Shown piece by piece: positions 58,265 to 64,000 of a stretch of 64,000 nt of DNA. Made by a program: the position numbers and the translations under genes. The DNA is from Oxalobacter sp. GTDB lineage: Bacteria; Pseudomonadota; Gammaproteobacteria; Burkholderiales; Burkholderiaceae_D. How positions within the stretch are numbered: the stretch's first letter is position 1; every line of letters starts with the position of its first letter. The DNA is taken from the NCBI GenBank assembly GCA_018384065.1, contig JAHAYL010000002.1:1-64000 (forward strand), given 5' to 3'. The notes under the pieces are model-generated. The model was not told the DNA's origin, did no database searches, and was given only the letters and a program-made list of their open reading frames with translations.

Positions 58265-59478
58265 GCGGTTTCATGGTGGACAGGATGGAAGGGAATAGCA
58301 TGACCGGGTTGCCACCGTTATCCTTGCTGGATCAGGAAGAACCTTTGCAGAAGGCTTCACAGGATATCCTGGATGATGCCTGCCGTCAGATTGAGGCGGT
58401 ATTGTCAGGGTTGGGTATCCCAGCGCGGTTGGTGTCGGCGGTTTCCGGTCCGGTGCTGGCTTGGTATGAGATTGAACTGGCGGAAGGGGTGGAACCAGTC
58501 AAGGTCACTATCCATGCCCGGGATTTTGCCCGTGCGCTGTCGGTGGTGTCTTTCCGGGTGGTTGAGGATGTGGCTGGTTCCAACCGGTTGGCTTTTGAAG
58601 TGCCGAATACCATCCGGGAAAGGATTTTCCTGTCAGATGTCCTGGGTGCCGGGATTGTCCAAGGCAGGGAACCTGTATTGCCGGTCGCTTTGGGTAAAAC
58701 GGTTTCGGGCAGTCCGGCTGTCGCGGACCTGGCTGGGATGCCGCATCTGCTGGTTGGCAGTGATTCCAGTATGGAGAATGCCGGATTCCTCCATGCCTTG
58801 GTCCTGTCACTGCTTTGCAGGCAGGCATCTGGTCAGATGCGGCTGCTGTTGGTGGATGTCAGGAACCAGGCGCTCTCTGTCTATCAGGGGATTCCCCATC
58901 TTCTGAGACCGGTCATTACAGAGGTGCGGAAGGGAATCCAGGCCTTGGATTGGGCAATCCAGGAAATGGAACGGCGGCTCCAGCTTTTTGAAAGGGCGGG
59001 TGTCACGGGTTTCGCTGGATATCAGCAATCTATTGCCGATGGGAAGATAACCGGTCAGGACCTGCCCCGTATTGTCGTTGCCATCAATGGCTATCCTGAC
59101 CTGTTTTCCAATGGCAGGGAAGTTGAACTGCTGATAGCACGTCTTGCGCTGAGAGGGCATATTGCCGGCATCCATCTGGTGCTGGCGGCTGGACAGGTCT
59201 CATTCGATACCGTCACTGACCTGATCAAGCTGAATGTGCCGACCCGGGCTGCTTTCAAGGTGAGGAGCATGACGGATTCCAGAAGGATGGTCGGACAGAA
59301 TGGCGCAGAGGCTTTGCTTGGGCAGGGGGATATGCTTTATCTGTCCAGCGGGTCAGGAACTGTCCAGCGTATCCATGGCGTTTCGGTATCTGATGAAGAG
59401 ATATCCCGTGTCACGGCTTACCTCTGCCGGCAGGACAGGCCAGATGGCAGCTTTACAGCGGTTGGTGGGAATGGCTGA
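58261..59478 (+). CDS. FtsK-like pseudo-translocase lacking ATPase motifs
   Basis: A 405-residue soluble protein homologous to the alpha and beta motor domains of FtsK. The alpha part has GPVLAWYEIELAEGVEPV and ARALSVVSFRVVE. The beta part has ADLAGMPHLLVG and LSVYQGIPHLLRPVITEV, then AEALLGQGDMLYLSSGSG and VSDEEISRV. The Walker A (residues 166-174) is GSDSSMENA instead of G..GSGKS, and the Walker B (270-282) is VVAINGYPDLF, without the DE. The membrane and gamma domains are absent. It therefore cannot be a classical DNA motor. It overlaps the LysR stop codon by four bases. Confidence 0.88.
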   Translation: MSGFMVDRMEGNSMTGLPPLSLLDQEEPLQKASQDILDDACRQIEAVLSGLGIPARLVSAVSGPVLAWYEIELAEGVEPVKVTIHARDFARALSVVSFRVVEDVAGSNRLAFEVPNTIRERIFLSDVLGAGIVQGREPVLPVALGKTVSGSPAVADLAGMPHLLVGSDSSMENAGFLHALVLSLLCRQASGQMRLLLVDVRNQALSVYQGIPHLLRPVITEVRKGIQALDWAIQEMERRLQLFERAGVTGFAGYQQSIADGKITGQDLPRIVVAINGYPDLFSNGREVELLIARLALRGHIAGIHLVLAAGQVSFDTVTDLIKLNVPTRAAFKVRSMTDSRRMVGQNGAEALLGQGDMLYLSSGSGTVQRIHGVSVSDEEISRVTAYLCRQDRPDGSFTAVGGNG

Positions 59479-59515
59479 TTTATAATGCCGGTATGTTTCA
59501 AGGAAGGAGCTTCAG

Positions 59516-59845
59516 ATGGCAGTCAATCTTGCAGAAAAGTTCGGTATCAGGATCAAGGTGAAATATACCGAAGGGGACAAGGCATCCCTTGACCGGAAAC
59601 TGCATGACCTGTTCGGGGAAGACAATGCGAATTTCCGGAAGTACCTGGATGAGCACGGATACAATCTTTTTTCAGCGGATTACCGGGTGTTTGACCGTCA
59701 TTTCAATGATTTCATCAATCAGGTGCCTGAGCTGGTGTCCTATATCCATGACTTCAAGCTGTTCGATGACATCCTGGTACAGCTCAAGGACCTGCTGCCA
59801 CCTGTGAAGCCAGAAGAAATCGAGGCGTTCGACAACCGTCAATGA
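59516..59845 (+). CDS. Hypothetical protein
   Basis: A 109-residue acidic soluble protein that I do not recognise, rich in Asp, Phe and Leu (FGEDNANFRKYLDEHGYNLF and SYIHDFKLFDDILVQLKDLL). It follows the FtsK-like gene after 37 bases, with AAGGAGC before the ATG. A common transcript is likely. A TATAAT-like word lies just before it. Confidence 0.6.
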   Translation: MAVNLAEKFGIRIKVKYTEGDKASLDRKLHDLFGEDNANFRKYLDEHGYNLFSADYRVFDRHFNDFINQVPELVSYIHDFKLFDDILVQLKDLLPPVKPEEIEAFDNRQ

Positions 59846-59937
59846 TGCCGGTTACCCGACAGGCCTGCCCATCATTGGCAGCCTGTCCTGGGAACAGCCT
59901 GAGGTGCGGTCCCCAGGCTGAAGGATGCCCTAGGGAT

Positions 59938-60399
59938 TCAGACAGCAAGGGTTTTCAGGACAAGGCTTTCCTGATTGATGTCATCAAAACGCCATGCATC
60001 ACAGATCTTGACATCGATGGAATCGACTTTCGGGTGTCCTTTCAGTGCCTTGATGCAGTCAAGGAGTTTGTCTTCATCCGCTGGGCTGCGGGTTTCATAT
60101 TCAACAATCGCTTCGATGGTCTGGATGTCCTTGTCGAAGCTGGCTGAGCCACAGCTGACATAGCAGTTGTATTTTTCAACGTGCGGAATGAGCCAGCCGA
60201 ACAGCAGGTCAACATATTCAGGGTTTTCTGTATTCCCGACCCAGATATTGTCCTGTACATCTTCGATGGCCAAGGGGGCATTCAGGTTGATGACAATTTC
60301 TGCGCAGATCTGCTGATAGGGACCATAATGCCCTTTTTTCAGCTGGCGCTTGTTCATGCGTTTGAGTTCATTCCTGTTGGGTGTGCCAAAACGGTCCAT
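59938..60399 (-). CDS. YggL-family (DUF469) protein
   Basis: A protein of 153 residues. The start has KRMNKRQLKKGHYGPYQQI, like the K..NKRQ.KK....G.FQ.. start of DUF469/YggL, and the C-terminal part (CIKALKGHPKVDSIDVKICDAW) fits it as well. YggL associates with the ribosome in E. coli. I start at 60399 (MDRFGTPNRNELKRMN), because the upstream frame would overlap the neighbouring gene and lacks similarity. Confidence 0.65.
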   Translation of the reverse strand: MDRFGTPNRNELKRMNKRQLKKGHYGPYQQICAEIVINLNAPLAIEDVQDNIWVGNTENPEYVDLLFGWLIPHVEKYNCYVSCGSASFDKDIQTIEAIVEYETRSPADEDKLLDCIKALKGHPKVDSIDVKICDAWRFDDINQESLVLKTLAV

Positions 60400-60490
60400 A
60401 CTGGTCCTTTGATGATGGTGTTGATTGCGGGCTAAAGGGGCTGGTAGGCCATCGGGATGTTTCCCGTTGCCTGTTCCTGCGCCTGTCCGG

Positions 60491-61444
60491 TCATTTACGT
60501 TTGCTTTTGCCTTCCAGCACACTTTCCTTGCATTCAAACAGGATCTCCACATGGGCGACAGGATGTGGCCCCGGGATATTGCGGGTTGTGCTTGAAAGGA
60601 CAAAATTGGAGCCGGTACTGTAAGCGGCTTTCAAGACCTGATAAGGCGTGATGTCGCCTTCCTTGAAAAGGTCTTCCGGGACAAGGTCGGGGCGTCTGCC
60701 ACCGATCATGGCAGTACCGATGGGATTCGTACCGATGAGTTCCCCCTCAAAACAGGCGATGAGCATATGGCGGCAGGCGGTGACACCGGTGAGACCGAAC
60801 AGGTTCTTGCCACAGACAGGGCAATGCCAGTGCGGGGTCTTGGTATAGAGCCAGTTGGTTGCGACGACCTGTTTCTTGCTGCCATCCTCGAACTGGAGTT
60901 CTTCTTCTGCCGGTTTTTCTGGTTTCTGTCCGGATTCTGTTTCGCCAGCCAGTGGGGTACGCCAGGCGATGGCATAACGGTCCACCAGGTTGGCGCTGTG
61001 TTTTTCATGGGTGTTCTGGACCCGGTCATCTTCAGACCAGGTGACCCTGGGCAGGGGCAGGATGCCAGAAACATAAAGGACAATCTGTTCGACGATGGAA
61101 TAGGTGGTCGCCATCTCGGCTTCCATGTCCTCGATTTCGAAATCTGTCGGCAATGCGGTGGTCCAATGCCCGCCATGCTGCATCTTGGCAAGCTCAATCT
61201 TCCTGGTCAGGATATATTCCAGCAGCCTGAGATGTTCCAGCATCTTCTGGATGGACATGGTGCTGAGGTTGTCACCGTAATGCACATTCCAGTCCCGGAG
61301 GAAGGTTCGGAGGTCGGAAACAATGAATGAATGGGACTGGAGGATTTCCCAGTTGCTGTGCCATTCGCAGAGCATGCTGACAACATGGTGCATTGCGGCG
61401 TTGGCAGCATTCTCAAGGTTTGGGGAGGTGTCGGTGTCTTCCAT
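60491..61444 (-). CDS. Hypothetical protein with a zinc-ribbon-like motif
   Basis: A 317-residue cytoplasmic protein that I do not recognise. The first half is helical. The second half has WHCPVCGKNLFGLTG and then ACRHMLIACFEG, so a CxxC pair with later Cys/His could bind zinc. The tail is strongly basic (SVLEGKSKRK). It lies between the YggL-like gene and a HAD phosphatase gene on the same strand. Confidence 0.55.
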   Translation of the reverse strand: MEDTDTSPNLENAANAAMHHVVSMLCEWHSNWEILQSHSFIVSDLRTFLRDWNVHYGDNLSTMSIQKMLEHLRLLEYILTRKIELAKMQHGGHWTTALPTDFEIEDMEAEMATTYSIVEQIVLYVSGILPLPRVTWSEDDRVQNTHEKHSANLVDRYAIAWRTPLAGETESGQKPEKPAEEELQFEDGSKKQVVATNWLYTKTPHWHCPVCGKNLFGLTGVTACRHMLIACFEGELIGTNPIGTAMIGGRRPDLVPEDLFKEGDITPYQVLKAAYSTGSNFVLSSTTRNIPGPHPVAHVEILFECKESVLEGKSKRK

Positions 61445-61479
61445 TTTTCCGTCTCTATCAGGCTTTTCAGGGAATAAAC

Positions 61480-61965
61480 CTATAAGATACCGCGTTCGTG
61501 GAGTTCTGCCATGACCTGTGTCAGGTTTTCAAAAAGGATTCCGATTCCACCTTTGGCGCGCCATTCAGCGATGTTCTTGGGACTGTCGTCTATCAGGACG
61601 TCATCTGGTCCGGTGCAGTAGTGCTGTTTATGGGTGGTCAGCACGACTGTGTTGACCACAACCGTATCCGAGAGGAAACGCCTGACCCAGGCAATCTTGT
61701 CATCCCGCACGGTCGGCATGTTGCGCTTCGGTTTTGGCATGGCAGTCAGGATTTCGCACCGGTCACCATATTTCCCATAGAGGCGGTCGAACAGATCTTT
61801 GGCGCCAGCCATCTGGTCCAGTGTGTTGAAATAATGGGGGACCTTGTTCAGGACCGCCCACATCGCATCGCTGTCGGGGTTGGCAATGCCGCAGAGTGAC
61901 CTTGCGCGTGTCCAGAAATCCACCAATACCCCATCCATGTCCAAGAAGATTTTGCCTTGATGCAT
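61480..61965 (-). CDS. HAD-superfamily phosphatase, 5'-nucleotidase-like
   Basis: A 161-residue HAD enzyme with the catalytic FLDMDGVLVDF (both Asp residues), ILTAMPKP (motif II Thr), a Lys near residue 91 and VLIDDSPKNIAEW (motif IV). The pattern of NT5C-type 5'(3')-deoxyribonucleotidases fits best, but the substrate is a guess. It shares its strand with the zinc-ribbon-like gene. Confidence 0.8.
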   Translation of the reverse strand: MHQGKIFLDMDGVLVDFWTRARSLCGIANPDSDAMWAVLNKVPHYFNTLDQMAGAKDLFDRLYGKYGDRCEILTAMPKPKRNMPTVRDDKIAWVRRFLSDTVVVNTVVLTTHKQHYCTGPDDVLIDDSPKNIAEWRAKGGIGILFENLTQVMAELHERGIL

Positions 61966-62162
61966 ACCGTTTTCCCTGTTTCTGACAGGTCATCAGTATA
62001 GCGGAATGTATGGGACTTGCTGTATGGCATCTTGGGGAAGCGTGTATGGAAAATCCAGGTGAACTGTTAGAATGTCTTTATCGACAATATGGAACAGCTT
62101 ATTTTATAGATGCAAAGGTTATAGGCATCCTGTTGGTTTCCATGGTGCTGCTGGGAGGGGGA
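61966..62162. other. Intergenic region upstream of the deaminase
   Basis: A 197-base divergent gap. An in-frame extension of the deaminase frame runs through the right part (start codons at 62010, 62046) and would encode a hydrophobic segment. I do not treat it as the preferred start. No clear promoter hexamers found. Confidence 0.35.
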
Positions 62163-62708
62163 ATGTCACAGGCGGACGTTGTTGCGAATGAACCGGTTGA
62201 TGCAGCCAAGGTGGCAAAGGCGGAAAAGATTATATTGGGGTTGCAGGCGCGGCTGCCTGTCTATACCGCCAAAGGGGCTGGTCCTTTTGTTGCTGCCATC
62301 TATGACAGTCAGGGAAACCTGGTGGTTGAGACTGCCAATTCGGTGGTGGATGGGCAATGCAGCCATAACCATGCCGAGATGAATGCCATCCGTCTGGCAG
62401 AGGAAAAACTGGGAACCTACGATCTGGGACCGCATCATCTGAGCCTGTATGTGACGGCTGAACCTTGCGTGATGTGCATGGGCGGCATCATGTGGTCGGG
62501 TATTGAGGCGGTTTATTATGGCGTACCGTCCAAACGGGTTGAGGAAATCACTGGGTTTGATGAAGGCTATAAACCGGATTGGCAGGAAGCGTTCCGTGAA
62601 CGGGGTATTACGGTATATGGCAATATCGCTGTTGAAGCTGGCGAGAAAGTGCTTCAGCAGTATATGGATGAAGGCAGGGTTGTCTATAAGCCTGAGCGGG
62701 ATAAGTGA
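62163..62708 (+). CDS. Cytidine/deoxycytidylate deaminase family protein, guanine-deaminase-like
   Basis: A 181-residue zinc deaminase. The motif CSHNHAEMNAIRLA (HAE) and AEPCVMCMGGIMWSGI (PCxxC) form the zinc centre. The C-terminal half (YGVPSKRVEEITGFDEG) resembles guanine or nucleoside deaminases rather than the tRNA adenosine deaminase. The ATG at 62163 has GGGAGGGGGA just before it. The longer frame would add a hydrophobic N-terminus (VIGILLVSMVLLGGG), which would make it exported; this is left open. Confidence 0.8.
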   Translation: MSQADVVANEPVDAAKVAKAEKIILGLQARLPVYTAKGAGPFVAAIYDSQGNLVVETANSVVDGQCSHNHAEMNAIRLAEEKLGTYDLGPHHLSLYVTAEPCVMCMGGIMWSGIEAVYYGVPSKRVEEITGFDEGYKPDWQEAFRERGITVYGNIAVEAGEKVLQQYMDEGRVVYKPERDK

Positions 62709-62734
62709 AAGGCACGGTTCTCCTTGTGGAAGGT

Positions 62735-63583
62735 ATGGATATGGAAAATATGGAACATGATACTGGGACAGCCGTTGTTCCTGGCGGACTGATGGAGCCG
62801 GACAGTCAGATACCTGTATGGGCGACGGAAGCAGGTCCTGCTCCAGATGTTCCGGAAAAGAGGCCACTTGCCGAAGAAGGGGGCGCATATGATCCAAATG
62901 ACCTGACGGTTCTGGCTGTCCGTCTGAAAACCGCCATGGCAAAGACGGGCATGACCCAAGCACAGCTTGCCCGTGCCTGCGGGGTGAAACCGCCCAGTGT
63001 GAGCGGCTGGCTCAATGGGAAGGCGAAATATCTCAAGGGGCAGAATCTGCTGGCGGCCGCCAAGGCATTGAATGTCTCACAGGATTGGCTGGCGACGGGG
63101 GAAGGTGCGATGCTCCCCTACGATGATGGACTGACCGCCATCCCCAATCTCCCTTCCAATGAGTTTGTCCAGGTTCCTATCCTGAACACCCGCCAATCGG
63201 TGCTGGATGACCGTTTTGAAGAGCATCTGTATGAGGAAAAGATGGTTTTCCGCAAGACAGACCTGATGGAAATGAAGGTTTCTGCCCGTTTTGCCCGGGT
63301 ATTGGCAGTGCCAGATGGCTGTATGGAACCGACTTTGCGGCAAGGTGGCGTCGTCCTGATCAATACCGAGGATACGGTGCCTCAGGATACAAAAGTTTAT
63401 ACGGTTTTTTACAACGGACAGATGTTCCTCCGCCGTCTGGTGCTGGATTTCAGCGATGTTGCCGGTGAACGTGTCTGGGTGATGCGTTGCGACAACCCTG
63501 ACCGGCATCACTACCCTGACCGGCGTCTGCCACCGGATGCTGCTGTTTTCGGACAGGTAGTCTGGTATGGCGGGGCTCTCTGA
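62735..63583 (+). CDS. XRE-S24 regulator without the usual peptidase dyad
   Basis: A 282-residue regulator. A helix-turn-helix (TGMTQAQLARACGVKPPSVSGW) is followed by a LexA/S24-like domain. The S24 serine motif appears as DGCMEPTL, with Cys where Ser is expected, and the later lysine position reads FLRRL with Arg. The domain may thus be a sensor or dimerisation module, not an autoprotease. The frame opens at a GTG at 62705 overlapping the deaminase stop; I favour the ATG at 62735, with GGAAGG before it. Confidence 0.78.
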   Translation: MDMENMEHDTGTAVVPGGLMEPDSQIPVWATEAGPAPDVPEKRPLAEEGGAYDPNDLTVLAVRLKTAMAKTGMTQAQLARACGVKPPSVSGWLNGKAKYLKGQNLLAAAKALNVSQDWLATGEGAMLPYDDGLTAIPNLPSNEFVQVPILNTRQSVLDDRFEEHLYEEKMVFRKTDLMEMKVSARFARVLAVPDGCMEPTLRQGGVVLINTEDTVPQDTKVYTVFYNGQMFLRRLVLDFSDVAGERVWVMRCDNPDRHHYPDRRLPPDAAVFGQVVWYGGAL

Positions 63584-63636
63584 GCTGTTTTGTCTTTATC
63601 TTGCCGGTGGGAATGTAAGGAAGGAGTGGTCAGTAG

Positions 63637-64000
63637 ATGGCAATCAGGCAATATGTGGTGGATGCATTCACGGAAACGCTTTTCAGGGGCAATCCGGCAG
63701 CGGTCTGTGTGATGGATCAATGGCTGCCAGATGACCTGATGCAGTCTGTGGCAGTCGAGAACTGCTTTTCTGAAACGGCCTTTGCTGTAAAGGAAGGCGG
63801 TAAATACCATCTGCGCTGGTTTACCCCGGGAGGAGAGATTGACCTTTGCGGCCATGCCACGCTCGCCACAGGTTTTGTCATCCATACCTTTATTGAACCG
63901 GGTATTCCTTCCATTACGTTCTCCACACTGAGCGGTGATTTGACCGTGGCCTGTCAGGCGGGGCGTTTTGAGATGTGTTTCCCATCTTATCTGCTGGAAG
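63637..64000 (+). CDS. PhzF-family isomerase (start only, runs off the window)
   Basis: The first 121 residues of a PhzF-like protein. The N-terminus RQYVVDAFTETLFRGNPAAVCV, the catalytic-Glu region NCFSETAFAV and GGEIDLCGHATLATGFV are characteristic. PhzF relatives act as isomerases or epimerases on various substrates; the role here is unknown. The ATG at 63637 follows AAGGAG. The C-terminal half lies beyond position 64000. Confidence 0.9.
   Translation, partial: MAIRQYVVDAFTETLFRGNPAAVCVMDQWLPDDLMQSVAVENCFSETAFAVKEGGKYHLRWFTPGGEIDLCGHATLATGFVIHTFIEPGIPSITFSTLSGDLTVACQAGRFEMCFPSYLLE

Noticed and set aside
58261-59478. FtsK-like gene as a simple pseudogene
   Set aside because: The frame is intact over 405 codons and conserved segments remain; only the ATPase motifs are altered, so degeneration is not random.

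Overview
The window reads as chromosome of a Gram-negative betaproteobacterium of the Burkholderiales, most likely Oxalobacteraceae and plausibly Oxalobacter-like. The reasons are the moderate GC content, the gene order proA-holA-lptE-leuS-dapB-(bamE)/fur, rsmD-coaD-ferredoxin beside ychF, the Burkholderia-type porin, and heat-shock control by both sigma-32 and HrcA/CIRCE. The genus is inferred from gene order and protein style, not from a database search. No tRNA and no CRISPR array was found.

Region by region. The left edge (1-280) is the promoter and leader of an rRNA operon whose 16S gene begins at or just beyond position 1 on the minus strand. Positions 280-1373 hold a small low-GC relic: an Imm32-like immunity gene, a second possible immunity gene and an interrupted reading frame that may be a toxin remnant. 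From 1.4 to 13 kb are housekeeping genes: ychF, a YfhL-type ferredoxin, coaD, rsmD, an active/inactive pair of M16 peptidases, ftsY, rpoH behind a CIRCE operator, a RibD-like reductase, a Sel1-repeat protein, a BioC-like methyltransferase, comF and trmL. From 12.7 to 20.5 kb lie dnaJ, dnaK and grpE with two sigma-32 promoters, recN, nadK and hrcA. From 20.6 to 32.3 kb are pyrF, a folate pair (pabC and a fused pabA-pabB), rlmL, proA, holA, lptE, leuS and dapB.

At 32.35-37.57 kb a compact integrated element separates dapB from an unusually long bamE. It carries a P4-type tyrosine integrase, an AlpA-like regulator, two winged-helix-like proteins, two small proteins resembling DUF5681/terminase small subunits, a cluster of four identical palindromes, and short direct repeats at its ends. 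It looks like a phage satellite or similar minimal integrative element.

From 37.6 to 49.4 kb come bamE, fur, a ClC transporter, groES-groEL under a sigma-32 promoter abutting CIRCE, a ferrous iron operon (feoA-feoA-feoB plus two FeoB-associated Cys-rich proteins), a porin, and a Zur-like regulator coupled to a His/Cys-rich membrane protein. From 49.4 to 64 kb is a more accessory stretch: a phosphopantetheinyl transferase, a second Sel1 protein, a SLC13 transporter, an ExbB-ExbD-TonB operon whose TonB has a Gly-rich linker, a metallophosphoesterase, a cupin and an acetyltransferase, a LysR regulator coupled to an FtsK-like protein that has lost its ATPase motifs, several unknown genes, a deaminase, an XRE-S24 regulator without the usual catalytic dyad, and the start of a PhzF-family gene.

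Two circuits stand out. For heat shock, rpoH, hrcA, grpE/dnaK/dnaJ and groESL lie within about 36 kb and their operators and promoters are readable, with HrcA apparently acting on rpoH itself. For metals, fur, feo, a Zur-like regulator and TonB energisation lie within about 15 kb.
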